Shown in pieces: positions 24,646 to 37,709 of a stretch of 64,000 bases of DNA. A program made the position numbers and the translations under genes. Positions within the stretch are counted from its first letter, which is position 1; each line of letters starts with the position of its first letter. Under the pieces are notes generated by a model that made no database searches, was not told the origin of the DNA, and worked only from the letters and a program-made list of their open reading frames with translations. The stretch is from the NCBI RefSeq assembly GCF_025698545.1, contig NC_068569.1, positions 310,001-374,000 on the forward strand. Direction: 5' to 3'. The stretch comes from Gossypium raimondii (taxonomy: Eukaryota > Streptophyta > Magnoliopsida > Malvales > Malvaceae).

Positions 24646-25422
24646 CAAATAATAAATTAATAATTATCTAAAAAAGCATAAATAAAAAATTCTTAAATAA
24701 TATTTAAAAATTAAATTTAACACTTACCATTTCCATTTGTTCCACCGATATGTGATGCCTATCAAGACGAGTGAATGATCCGGCCATTGATGAAATCGTA
24801 GAAATTTTTACGATTTATAAAAATATAAAAAAATTTAAAACTATTTTAAAAAAGGAAATTGAGAGCAAATTGAAATTAAATATGGATTTGAGAGATTTTT
24901 GGAATGAAATTGAAAGGAAATTGAAATTAAATATGAATTTATGAGAATTTTTGAAGGAAATTGAGAGAAAATTGAGAGGAAATATGAGAGAGGATTTGTT
25001 TGTGAAAAAATATAAAGGGGTAGGGGGTATTTATAGTGTTCTTTTATTTGACCGTTGGGGGGGCAACGGTCAAAATTTTGACCATTGGGCACTTTTTCAC
25101 TTGCGGTCGATCTCGTACGTCGGTAGCGATGTCTTGACTTCAATGAAATCGCTTCCTCTAGGACGCGATTTCTGCTGAATCGCAAGACATCGCTCGTGTC
25201 ATGATATCTGACGCATCCCTTGACATAGCGCTGACGTGGACGAGATTTCGGGAAAAATGGACCAATCCGGTAAATAATCAAAAAATAGACCCATTTCGAT
25301 AAATTTTTTTAAAAAGGGCTTTTATTGATAAATTGCCCTTATTTTGATCACTCGAACAGAAAAATTTTTCATTTTAGTTTCCAGTGTTTGACTTACACAT
25401 CACATCATTATTTTTATCATTT

Positions 25423-25620
25423 TATTTTACCCTTTTCACTATTCATCATTTTTTACTCGTAAAATATTTTTTATTTAAATCTTTTAAAAAGTTTAAAATA
25501 ATAAAAATAAAATTATATTTTTATTTCACCCTTTTCACTATTCATCATTTTTACTCGTAAAAAGTTTTCTATTTAAATCTTTTAAAGATTTTAAATGGAT
25601 AAAAATAAAATTATATTTTA
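25423..25620. repeat. Two-copy tandem repeat, period ~98 bp
   Basis: Both copies carry CCCTTTTCACTATTCATCAT, TTTACTCGTAAAA and ATTTAAATCTTTTAAA. They differ by small indels and substitutions. Confidence 0.85.
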
Positions 25621-26369
25621 ATTTCACTAAAAATAATAAAAATTTAATTTAATACTTTAAAAATTATAAATACATAAACTAAAATTTACTCCTAAAAAAG
25701 TTTTCATGGTTGGCTAGTCTTCTTATTCTTTTTCCCTCCACACCAGATTATAGCTTTCAAATCCATTCTGCTAGTCACTGCTCATCAAACCCATTAAAAT
25801 CTTCGATTGTTTCTTCTTTTCTCACTTTATTTTTCTCAAATTATTTGGCATTTTCAAACTAAATTTACAGCAAAGAAAGATAAGTCTTCTTACTTCCAGA
25901 CTCTATTAGAAATATGGGAGTCCAAAATCAAGGCACAACCGAACCGACGACTAGAAGAAAAAAGCGATCGGCGAGGAAGTCTGCTGCGAAAACTTCATTG
26001 GGATGAACAGATGCTGCGGTGGAATTCACAGCTCTGAAAACGATGGGAACAAAGCAGCCCCATGAACGTGGCTTCTTAATAAATAAGAAACCATATAATA
26101 TAGAGATATATATATATACAACATACACCGACTTTTGCAATTATTTACTGCGGGAATTCTGCAACCCGAAAACAATCAAACAACACGTGAAAATCAAAGA
26201 ATCAGAAAATGAACAAAGTTAACATTTCATACCCCAAACGAAACAAAACGAAATCGATTTCCATTTTGCTTGCATTCAATTTCAAACAGACACAACTAGC
26301 ATCCATAGATAATCAAAACCTTAAATCAGCAGCACAAAATAGATTGAGCAAATATAATACTTAAGCCTT

Positions 26370-26666
26370 CTATTTTTCGAAAACCGAGTTTAGCAGCTTG
26401 AGAGATGAGATAAATAGCAGAGTAGGAAGCACAAATCTAAAGAAAAAGCTAGAGATAGGAAAATGAAAATGAAAGATGAGAAAAGAAGTAAACATGGCAA
26501 GCAAAGTGTCGGTAGAGAGCTTTCGGCTGCAGGGGAATTTAGGTGGAGTTGGCAATGGTGTAGCCATGGAGTGTGGCCTCGGTAAGGAAGCTGATGGTGG
26601 TGGAAGGGTGGCGTGGAGGGGTAGAGAATAAGAAGAAGAATGAATGAGTAGTTTGACCTTGATCAA
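26370..26666 (-). CDS. Weak candidate small membrane protein
   Basis: A 98-codon frame (63 codons from the internal MATPLPTPPKF start) has a Pro/Ser-rich N-terminus and a hydrophobic, Phe-rich stretch that could span a membrane (FLIFHFHFPISSFFFRFVLP). I recognise no family, splice partner or conserved motif. It may be chance in a pyrimidine-rich strand. Confidence 0.2.
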   Translation of the reverse strand: MIKVKLLIHSSSYSLPLHATLPPPSASLPRPHSMATPLPTPPKFPCSRKLSTDTLLAMFTSFLIFHFHFPISSFFFRFVLPTLLFISSLKLLNSVFEK

Positions 26667-27593
26667 GGAAGAATTTTATAATAGGATTTAACTAACAGAC
26701 GTTGTTAAGGATTTAAGGTTAAGTGAATAAAATTGTTGTTTAACGTACAAGTATTTGATTTTAGATGATTAAAATGAAAATTTTCCAGTTTACAAAGAAA
26801 TTATTACAACAATCATTGTTGTAGTTGAAATGCAATTACCTTCCAGTGTTATAAATAATATAAAATACCAATATTTAGTAAATAAGTAATTTTGAGTATT
26901 GAATATTAAATATAGGAAACATGAGTAGAAAATGTAAGAATATATTTATATAAAAGTGATTTTATTTTATATTTATATTTTAATTTGTTTAATTTTTAGG
27001 TAATCAATGGTTTGTTTTGTTAACCAAATCGATTAGGTCGTATATTTAATAAAACTGACTCCAAACCAATGCCCAAACTTACATTAATTAATCCTTAAAA
27101 AATTTTGATGTTAATAATTTGTTTCTTATTGATAAACAATTACCATTAATACATTCAATCCTTTTTAATGAATTGAAAATAAACTCGGTCTGCTATAACA
27201 ATCAACATCCAAATTTAAAGGTTTTAAAGATATCTTAATTGTACAATTCTATGACTAATAATACATAAATTATGTTGAATGCTGGCAAATTTGTAGTTGA
27301 AATGCATCAAGAACGTAGTATTTTACCATTATAATTAAACAAGAGTGCGAAAATGAATATCTGTGATGCAGAAATGGTCAAGTTGTATGACATAATGTAT
27401 ATTTTATGAACATGAGCCCCCCCCCCAAAACAAAAAAAAATCTATGATTATGAAGGATTTTCCTGCCAAAAATAGTAACCGAGGCAAGGGATTCTAATAA
27501 GCTTAAAAAGAGGTAATTTCTATTCTTTTTAGCAATCCTCAATCATAAAAGCCTCATGACAGTCGGTCATTGCCTCCCACTAGGAAGTACATT

Positions 27594-30500
27594 TCAGCAA
27601 AATACGAAGACTCCCTTCTCAGATTTTATCATTCGTTTTGCCGGAGCAGTTCCAACAATTCTCTCGAGCTATCATGACAGAAGCCAGAAAGTAAATTTTA
27701 GAGTCAGCAAAAGTGATCACTAAGGAAAAAGAAACTTGGAATACTGTGGTTCAGAGAAGTTCATAGATTAGAATAAAGAAAATGGAAGAACAAAACTAAA
27801 TAAATATGCATCTATTCATCCTTTTGCCTAATCCTTATTACTGCTTCAACATTTAACTTTTTGTAAGGATCTTGAGAGGTTTGCTCTTTCTACCACCACT
27901 TAGCAAACACACACACACAAAAAAAAAAATACTATTACAGCAAATACGTCTGTTTTTCGAGTGAATGCCAGAAACCCCCTACGCAATTAAACTGTCACCC
28001 TCTGATATCATCATTCACAATACTACAAAAACTGACCTATGTAAGATCACAGAACATTACCTGTAGCTTGTCATACTGAGAAAACAAGACTGTGCATGCC
28101 AAGTCATCCGACCCTTCAAGCATGTTGACAATCTGGAACAAAAGAAGCATGAAGTAATTTTGGTTCAGAATGAAAGCTGGGCCAAAAATGACGGTTATCA
28201 AATTTTATGGTAACCACACTCACCTCATAGTAGAACTCCTTCCTCTCTGGGAGAGAATAGATGATCAAATTTCGAATACCACGAATCTAGGCACCAGGAA
28301 ATTGAGAGGCATTAAAAGCATGTATTGAAATTACAATTTACAAAACATTAACAAAGGAAAAGGCAATCAGAATGTCTGAAATAAGTAAATGAATTCCAAT
28401 AGAGAAGTTTAAAGAACCTTATATCTGCGATAAAAATGAATTCTTTCAGTGTAGAGCATGATCTTTCTCTTCCCTTCAAAAAACCAAACTCGTGCACGGG
28501 ATATATCTTTCTGATTGGTGTAACTATAGGTTAAAGAAAATATTATGACTAATCAGTCGTGGAACCAAGACAGAAGGTTACCAGCGTAAAGCAAAAAATG
28601 AACTGAACAAAAAAAACACCCAATGAAAGAAGGGCATCTTACTCGCCAAGTAAACAGAAAGATGCATTCTGAGACTTCAAGAAATTTCGAAGTCGAACAA
28701 ATTCAAAGTAAGAGCTGGCAAATAGCATAATCCCACCCTGAAAAGGAGATCAATTGAAGAAAAATTTAGTAAGACTTTAAAGGTAATATTACTCCTAAAA
28801 CAATTTTCAAAGACTGCTTAAGCATACTTACCTGGTCAGAATCTTTTATCTTAGGAAACACCTGGATCAGGAAAATCATCAATACATGAGTTGATATATG
28901 AAAAGATCAGATAAAAGCAAGTTGTATTAGTTGACATCAAGCCCGACCATTTTGTTGCCTTCTCATTGGGGTACATTGTTGTAAGTATTTAGGCACCTCC
29001 AAACAGAAAGAGAAAACCATAACAAGCTTGCAGGGTCTTTTCCTATAGGGGGTATACAATATAATTGATACATCCATGCAAATTTCAGAACATAATGGAT
29101 GCCACAACCCAGTATTAAGCTTATCCATAGGATAGAACCAAAAGCATATTATAGAACCATATTAGTATAAACTGCCATAACCTGCCAACATAGTTAAGAT
29201 TTTTACTCCGAATTTTGGATGTCTTTTACTTGGGATGTTGGCATCAATGTGTTGCGAAGAAGAAACGAGAAAAATAAGATTTAATTGTTTAATTTTGATC
29301 ATCAAAACAACCTTTACAGAACTCTAATTTGACCTCTATGTTGTTAAGTGCTACTTCACCTAAAGGAACTGCAAGAACCCCGTATGACTAGGCACCATTA
29401 GTGAGTGCAATCTAAAATTAGCAAGATTCGAAAAAGAAAACAAATTGAAGCAAAAAATGGGTTTTAAAAAAATAAACCTTCTTTTCAAAATATTCAAGAC
29501 GAGCATCATCAACATCAGCTATTGAACTTGCATCAAATCTTTCATAGATCTGTCAAAATTGAAAAGCACAAACTGAATCAGTACAATGTAAAAATATCAT
29601 GCCCAACTCTTAGAGAGATTAAAAGGAACATGGATGAGACGAATCCAAAATCAGGAGATTTAGAGATAGCAATTACAAACAACATATGCTCATCAGAGGT
29701 AAAATCAGACACAAATATATACCAAATGAATATAAATATACTAGAAAAATACAATTTCTTCTATTTTCAACCAATATAACATATACAGAAAATTCTGTTA
29801 TCGATCTGGCATCCAGAATATGGTATTAAGCTGCTGCCAGCACCATATCAAACTCCATGCATCAGATGGGGAAAATAAATGTCTAGCATACTAAATTCTC
29901 AATTTACTTTTCACTTAGAAGCTCACCATTCATCCAGGAAATCCCTCAAGAAGGGTGTTAAGGGCATCTTAAGAAAGCAGAGAATCTAGCATTGTGCAAT
30001 CTAGTAAAGAAGCAAATCTAGAGGGGCTTACCTGCCTCACTTGGGATAAAACTTTAGGGAGAACACCTCTATGCTCACACACTGACTTCACCTGTAGAGA
30101 GAACTAGTTAACTTATACTTCAAGGCATTTTTCTCTTTTTCTCTTTTATTTCCTGAATGTTTGTACTTCTCAATGTAGACAGGAAAACAGAAACCCAACT
30201 GCTGCCCCCACACCTTAATCTTCCACCCGCCAAAAGAAAACAAATAAAGAAACAAAGGAACGAGAATTCTATTTCTAACAGAGTTTAAAATCTGCAATTC
30301 CTTCCAAGTTCTTTATCATTTTTCCCCCTTTTAAAGATTCTAGCAAACAGGGGGGTGAAGAAGCTCATACAACACAGGCACACCTCAGGCACTGCACTCA
30401 CGATCTAATCAGTTGGTCAACTAAAGGGTAAATGAACATGTTGAAAGGAGGGTGTGCAGAATAGCTAGCTAAACCAACAAATGAACTTCTACACTCTAAT

Positions 30501-33500
30501 TATCCCATAGATTTTCATTCTCCCTATCAAATGTAACAAATGTCTGCTTTGTCTTCCTCTTTGCTGCATAAACCTTTCAAATACAATCAATTATTCTTAT
30601 TTCTTAAGGTTTGAACCAAGTATTAAATAAGTGAAAAGAACAGAAAGCATTTCGCTATGTAATTTGAAAAATATAGAAAGAGAAAAAAATGTTAGATGAT
30701 GAACATACCTTTCCTTGATAGTTAACACAATGGTGATTGAAAAGAGCATTCATGTCTGCAGTACAAATGGGTAAAAAGAGATTAGAAATATTTGTTCACA
30801 GGAAGTTATAGTCATAAAGACACACTTGTAGGGCTTCTATTTCATTTTACATTTGTGCACACAACACTGATGTTTGAGCCATACTAGAACCACGTATAAA
30901 AGCACACGTATAGACATGGAGGTGTAAGATTTGAAGTTAACTAAAATCCTGTATTATACATGATGCACCAATTCTTTGTGAAAGATCAGTATTATAAAAA
31001 ATGTCTTCTGAAATCCCAATAACCCCAATAAAAAGAGAGAAAAAACTATTATACTTGCACAGATGACAATAAATTTCTTTGGATCAAGCTAACTATTTGG
31101 TTACTGCTTTAATAACTCGGCAGATATTGCGAAAAGAAGACGGAAGGAGGTAAATGCAGTGGAACTGAAAAGTGCAAGCTTTGCACTGTACAAAGTGATT
31201 GCAAACATAGGCATAGTTCATCAAAATCAGAAACTGCATTACCTGGGTTTAGATAATAACCTAAAATAATTGTTTGCCGATAAAATCGAGCAAATCCATC
31301 CAAGTACCTATAGAAGAAAGCCACTCTTTGGAATCAAATTATCTCCATAAAAAAGAGGAAAAAGCAGAAGTCATAGAGTATCATCTGAGAACTTTATTGG
31401 AACATACCACGGTCTGATGCGCATAACATTAGTTCCATGCTGCTTTGATGGTATATGGTTCAGACGCTCAAAAACAGAAGTCAGGAAACTCCAATTCTAT
31501 ATCCAGTCATCAAAAAAGAAAAAGATGGAGAGGCGCTGGGGGAGTTAGGCATTTCACTCAACATAATAAAGAGGAGAAATAAAGACCAAAAACATAAATT
31601 TGATCACACAAAATACCTGCAATGATATTACATCTGCATGGTCAATAATGACAACCTGATCATACAATAAAACATGCTCATTCTCTCTCTATTACGTAAG
31701 AGCCAAATCACTTAAGTTCATTAAATATAGGGGATGCAAAGAAGAAATGCATACTCCAAAAAGTAGGCTGCTGAGAATGAGAATACCTCTATAGAAGATA
31801 GATAGTCAGTGTCCAATTCCTTATTCTTTTCTGCCTTCCCAAATTTCTAGCAAAATTAAATGTTATCAACTGACTGCTTAAAAAGTTACACATACAAGCA
31901 TGCAATGCATGAACATGCTTCAGATTTTAAAAGACAAACAATATTGTAAAAGCATACGAAAGCATTTATCTCTATAAATATAAGATTACGATATCTGCAA
32001 AGAGATGGTCCAATAAATATAAGTTAACATGAAAAACTGCAATTTTCTCTAAATTCCACACTCTTTTATTTTCTTTGTACAATAACCCTAGAAGTGAAGA
32101 GAATTGTTGTCCATATTTTACACCAGTCCAATCAGAAACAAAGGCAACCAAATTAAGAAATAAAGCATAATGCTTACTGTCATTAATTCAAGAGGAGAAG
32201 CAACAATGATGTCTGAAGAATAGAAATCACCATATAGCTTGATGGTCTTCCTGAAGAGAGGGAAAAAGTGAGAGTAGAAGTTACATAAAATCTTAAACTG
32301 CTTAGATTGGGACAACGGAAAAGCAAGTTAACTTGATAAAAAATTTATCAGAAATAAAAACATAAAGAAAACAACTTGTTAGATTCTAGTGAACAACTGG
32401 TCATTCATAGTACTTTACCTAGTAAATTTAATGCCTATCATGAAGTCATCCCTCGTATCACCCTTAAAAAGTGATTGATGATCAGAAGGTTTCGAAGGCT
32501 TCTTAGTTTTAGCATTCTTTGATTGCTCCTCTTCCTTATCACTTGAAACCTCTTCAGATCCAAAGTCTTTATAGAAACGGTCAATGTGTTCCACATTAAC
32601 CTGGAAAGAATAAACATTATAAACATGGACAATAAAACCAACAAAAACATTCTATTCAATGAACAGCATATTAACAGATGCTTTTATATCAAACTCAGAG
32701 ATATTTACGAACAATAAGCTTGTAAGACCAAGGATAATTAATTAGTGCCTGCTTCGGTGCTGAAGCAAAATAATCTAGTTCGAAAGATAGTCTAGTGATC
32801 TGTGATTTTCATTTGATGGAAATAAGTTTAGTTCTTGCTTTAATAAAATGTAAATGTATTCAAGGCTATGTGAAGCATACCTAAATAAAAGAAATCATAC
32901 ATAAAGTGTCTCTAGAGCAAACTATTCAAAAACTCAAAAGATTGAAGCTCCCTATAAAACAAACATTTTCATTGCATGACAAGTTACAATAATAGAGAAC
33001 ACAAGAAAGTGATGAGCTTAATTATGCACTTTGGATTTTCCTTTTTCAGACAATTGCATTTTGGAATGATTATATCTGAAATAATTGTTTCAAAGTTGAT
33101 GTTCAAAGGCAATTCACTTCACTCCATACCAGATACACGTCTAGACATACCAAGACAAAGCACTAAGTATTTATTGACTATAAAACTTATCAAAGGAGTA
33201 AGATCTTGATATCTAGGGGACATACTCAAGAGATAAATCAGCCATACCAATGCAAGTAAATAAGTTATGTGTTGAAACAAAGCATAGTCCACCTAGTTAT
33301 GGTACGAATAATTCATATTACATTGAGATTGAGAAGAATTCTGAACTGTCAATAAAAATAACTTGCAAAGAGCCAATCAAAGAACAAATACCTTTGAATT
33401 TGCAGGAGTTAGTTGTATTAACCTCTCGATGACACGAAGTGCAATGCTCCTCAGAGGTAATAAGATCAAAATCTGCACAATTCGAATAAACAAATGTGAT

Positions 33501-36500
33501 TGGTTAAAGCACAATTCAGTGTTTTCAGGGCATAAATGGGTTTGATGATATTGAACATGAAAATAGTTCCACAATTCCCCATACTAATCAAGTAAAGCAG
33601 AAATAGTTGCAGAAACCAGTGCGCAAAGATAAAATGGAACATGGGAACTATTTGGCAGAAGAATAAATTACATTTTTATATTAGGAAATATGCTGGTTAC
33701 CCATAGTTTAAGATCAATTATTGAGGAAAATGGTACAAATCAATAGAAGGGTCACTGGAATTTTGGAGGTTACTTTTTATGCCAAAATTTGGGAATAACT
33801 GCATATGCAATTGGTGTAAATTAATTAATAAACAGTTGACTAGGTTATAAAAGAAGGCCAGTCAGCCACACGTGGAACTAAATATTCATGTTAGCAATTG
33901 ACTAAGATTAATGATTTAGAAATATGGTCCAAATGAACAGAATTAGGTTCGGCCACTTCATTTTTAGGCCTTTTTTTTCTGTCAAAATAATTAATAATCA
34001 GTTATCAAGGTTTGCATATAAACACTACAGCTTCACATGGGAAAAATTTGAAATGACTTAACTTTTTCCACAGTATCTCTTCTGGTATAATAATTAAAAC
34101 AAAATTGCGAAAGTTTAAGATGAATGGTAGTCAGCCTCACAGGGGATAACTTCGGAATGAGTTTGACTTTTTCCAGAACTTCTGTTCTATTATACATATA
34201 GACCAGTTTAAAAATAGATAAGCATGTTCCCAAACCTTAACAATCAAATGCTGACAAATTAACCAATGTTCTCTTCAAAAAAAGGGTTAATTACACATTT
34301 GGTACAACCTATAGTCAACTCTCAATTTGGTTCAAATTTTCAGAATTAACAAAACAAACCAAGTGTTTAAAAAATGGCACATTCTAATGCCATGATTTAC
34401 AATTGTATTGTATGTTTTCGACATTTCACCTAATTGATATTTTTTTTAAAAAAAATTTAGGTATCAAATAGAGAGTTTGACTATAGACGGTGCCAAATGT
34501 GCAATTAGCCCTTAAATAAATTATACTTCCATCAATTAGATGCTAGCAAATATACCTTGGGGCGAGTGAACCCTTGATCAAGAAAATTATCACCTGGAAG
34601 TATCTCCTCCTTCCCACTCATCTGGTGCTTGTCAATTTTTGCATTATTCTTTCTCACAAGATCTCTTGTTCTAAATATGTGATTGAGCTGCATGATATAT
34701 TGTTTAATCACCAAAAAGAACAACTTACTCAAAAATCAAATTTGCAAGCAATAATAATAAAGCACAAAAGGGCAAGAAAAGTACGCACAGAATGCATAAG
34801 ATAGGCATCCATAATATTTGAGTCTTCTTGAAGGCCTTTGTGATAGAAAGGTTTCTTCTCACCGTGCAATATATCCCGATAACTATTGCCTGGCAAAAAC
34901 AAGTCATGGTTTAACTCAACTAAAACAAAAACCTTTTTCAGATTTAAAATTTAATGAGCGAATGTGAAAGTATGAGTGCATGAGATTAACCATAAAATGG
35001 AACAAGACAGTAAGGATATTTTAGAATAAAATCAAGCAACTATCTCCAAACATGTAATTCTTAATCTTTTAACTTTGAGAATGGTACATGGATCAGTTAC
35101 ATCTTGTAAAAAAATGTGAGCTTTTCTGGACATTTGCTTTCTCTAAACATCTTTAATAATGTGATAAACACTGCTGTTAGGTGATAGTTTACAGTTTAGT
35201 ATTTGAATCAACTTAGATGGGCCTAACATCTAATATTTCAAGCTTCACAACTCAAAAAATGTAGCATTAACGACGGCAAAGAAATTTAAAATAATGAATG
35301 AAAGAAAGCGGCAGGAGCTATATGATTTAAATGTCTAGATGCTACAATGATATGTGTCAAGGATTACAGAAAACTCAAACTCCAAAGCAGAGTCATTATT
35401 GCAACACCAATTTTCAAATAAGACATTCGCAGTCAAGAACAGATCTCATTCATCGCAAATACATGTTCAAGAATGAAGGCTATCAAAAAGAGCTGATGAA
35501 AAAAAAATCCAAAGAATAGCATTAACAAGAAAACTGCAAATTCTCTCAGCTATGAAATCAATTGGCAATTGACTGACAAATGAAGCACACACTCACAAAG
35601 AGAGAAGAACCATCTCTGCTTAGATGAATGGAAGTCATTGCCTCCAGATGTCTTGTAGACATCCAACCAGTGTTTATACAACTTTTGCTTGAGACCATAA
35701 TTGGAACTCAAGTCGTCATCCTGCAAAAATTAGAATTGAAATAATTAAAAAATAGGGAAATCAAATTCTTTATTGATACAGCATGCTTTAAGATGCACTT
35801 GAAAAAAGGAAAAATATATATATTCTACTGTTAGGGGTCAACTTTGACCAGAACATTGCTTCAGGTAGATAAAACATCCTAACTATAAGCAGACAAATAG
35901 AACAACATTTTGCTTCTCCCCCCATGAGCTACTGGAATAAACCTTCAGCACAAGCCAGCCTAGCAGAAGGCTTCTTTAATCAGTTCAAAGAATGACATTC
36001 TGTCTATTAGATTCAGGGATCACTGCAATGCCTTATCACTCACATGCACCCAAAGTATCCCCAAAACAGACAAACCTAATTATCATCATACAAATTCTAA
36101 ATATCTATAGGATTCAAATTTATATCAGTCAATTAGAAGTAATATTAAATTCCTTTCAAACATAGGACGACACAATTAATGCTATATGCAATGCCTTATC
36201 ACTCACATGCACCCAAAGTATCCCCAAAACAGACAAACCTAATTATCATCATACAAATTCTAAATATCTATAGGATTCAAATTTATATCAGTCAATTAGA
36301 AGTAATATTAAATTCCTTTCAAACATAGGACAACACAATTAATGCTATATTTGAACTGAAATAAGAGCAAAGCCAATTCAAAACCTGGATAAAAGGTGGA
36401 TCAAAATGCAGATTAAAATGCAGATATACCTTTAGAAAACACTCTCCTGTGCCAACCCACTTGCAATTTGATATGTCAGCAGCAGGCACCTCCCACGTAT

Positions 36501-37709
36501 ACTTCCATTTCTTCTTTGACAAATCATCAGCCTCTACTTTTGACAACTTATACTCAACACGTTTAGTAAATGAACTGCACAAAAATAATTATATGCAATA
36601 CTTAAAATGACAACTCGTAAAGGATCCCAAAAGACAGCATGACAGTAACATTATAAAGTTCATATAAAAGTTCAAAACTATCTAAGCATTAGTTACCATA
36701 AAAGTAGAGTAATGGTCTTAAAATAAATAAAATCTTTGTACAATCTAGAACACAAGCTTTTCGTATTTTAAAAAGTCACACTAAGTATGTGCTTCATGTA
36801 TTTAAACTATCCCAGTGCAATATGCAAGAGTGCATGATGAATGACTTCAGACATCCAAGTTAAAATTTTTGTAATAGACTTGAAGAGTTTACTTGATAGC
36901 AAGTCACTAGGCAACTTGTAAAAGCAGCGATAAAACCAAAGCAAAAAGTCTACACATTCAACAACTTCTTTTAAGCCCTCTAGAAATTAAATTAAACGGT
37001 GAATCTTACTCAAACAACCAAAATTTTAATATTGAAACTAGTTAAAATTACAAAAAATGACACAGAATTTAATTAGACCTGGTGGCAACAGTAGATGGAC
37101 CACAGACAGTCAAATCATCATCTTCATCTGTGCCAGAGGTCTCCAAGTCATCTTCAGTTTCAGCATCTTCAGTCTGTTTTTCAGTACCAACATTAACATT
37201 ATACAGAATGATCAGATAGGTCAGAATTTTAGCTGGACTTGCCATGCTGTTGGTTCTTATAAGTATGACTTGTAAGTTTACATACAGTTCTTGCTCCATA
37301 GAGACCGGTATTACATGCCGAAGACATAAATTAAGTTGTATTAAAAAGAATCATGGGGACTAAAAGAACTCAATCTCTGTTATCCTAATCTATTATCTTC
37401 TCCCCTGTTGCAGAAAAAAAAAACCAATGACTGCTGCTGATGGTTCTGTTCTTTCTTAGTTGTGCTGTTAAAACTATTAATAAGAAAATAACCAAATAAA
37501 TGCCGGGTTTGGCCCAGCCATCATGCTCTGGTCTTTTTATGGTTCACTTTGATATTGAAATTTCAGAAGATGAAGGGCAGACCGAAGAAGAAGAAGAAGA
37601 AAAGAACCTGGAGGCCGGTGGCGTTGCTGACGGTAGAGACACGGAGTTTCTTGGCGTCGTTAGAGAAGGCAGGAGGTGAAGACACTAAGCTTCGACCACC
37701 TCTCTTCAT
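27594..37709 (-). CDS. UTP25: UTP25 / NOF1 (digestive organ expansion factor homologue), rRNA processing
   Basis: Twenty-two exons join without a frame break: 37608-37709, 37079-37173, 36430-36574, 35597-35720, 34789-34889, 34556-34687, 33392-33472, 32419-32600, 32178-32250, 31787-31846, 31617-31655, 31408-31496, 31243-31307, 30709-30755, 30032-30091, 29478-29549, 28832-28861, 28643-28737, 28418-28523, 28224-28286, 28061-28132 and 27594-27668. The product is 635 residues. An acidic N-terminus (ETSGTDEDDD) precedes the conserved body: KKKWKYTWEVPA, SDIIVASPLELM, VVIIDHADVI, RPWYLDGFARFYRQT, GKRKIMLYTERIHFY and IYSLPERKEFYYE. UTP25 is a DEAD-box-related but motif-poor nucleolar factor of the small-subunit processome. 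The protein is shorter than the ~720-760 residues I recall for homologues, mostly at the acidic N-terminus, so a missed exon there is possible. Confidence 0.93.
36025..36350. repeat. 163-bp tandem duplication in UTP25 intron 3
   Basis: Copy one is 36025-36187 and copy two 36188-36350. The only difference I see is GACGACAC versus GACAACAC. Both start GCAATGCCTTATCACTCACA and end AATTAATGCTATAT. The near-identity points to a recent duplication. Confidence 0.95.

Larger units (their letters stand above)
19866..24787 (-). pseudogene. Plant mobile domain (PMD, MAIL1/PP7-long-form-like) gene, copy 1, broken
   Basis: Exon 1 is 24728-24787 (MAGSFTRLDRHHISVEQMEM). After an intron interrupted by an LTR, exon 2 starts at 21855 and carries the PMD core: [59 protein letters not shown] and LYREMCGATRPRRAKIGGC. 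Short introns lie near 21068-21142 and 20900-20991. The next exon carries HQTDRVLRQFG and CVPEYMPWFRIH. A Pro/Gln/Ser-rich tail ends near 19866. In-frame stops include a TAA just after the exon 2 start and two near 21445. Plant PMD proteins such as MAIN and MAIL1 act with the phosphatase PP7L in transposon silencing; PMD genes are also known inside transposons. Confidence 0.85.
15170..25338. mobile_element. Mutator-like element carrying convergent transposase and PMD genes (copy 1)
   Basis: The element has GC-rich subterminal arrays rich in CGCG, ACGTCAGC and GCGATTTC words at both sides (15170-15600 and 25090-25265), set in AT-rich DNA. The right terminus reads inward GGGCAATTTATCAATAAAAG, matching the termini of copy 3 (61168-62866). 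The left outer repeat could not be found, so the left border is approximate and probably truncated. Inside are a MURA-like transposase (plus, 15687-18944), telomere-like and 70-bp tandem repeats (19265-19856), and a plant mobile domain gene (minus, 19866-24787). A MITE and an LTR are nested within. Both genes are broken. Confidence 0.75.
25339..27593. other. Intergenic between the Mutator element and UTP25
   Basis: AT-rich DNA with a two-copy tandem repeat (25423-25620) and a weak 98-codon frame (26370-26666, minus). A more balanced segment at 25730-26330 could be a transcribed leader, but no convincing protein was found. A poly(C) run occurs at 27418-27426. Confidence 0.5.

Noticed and set aside
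25807-26222. Short plus-strand frames
   Set aside because: No motif, splice partner or homology; likely chance in a balanced-composition stretch.
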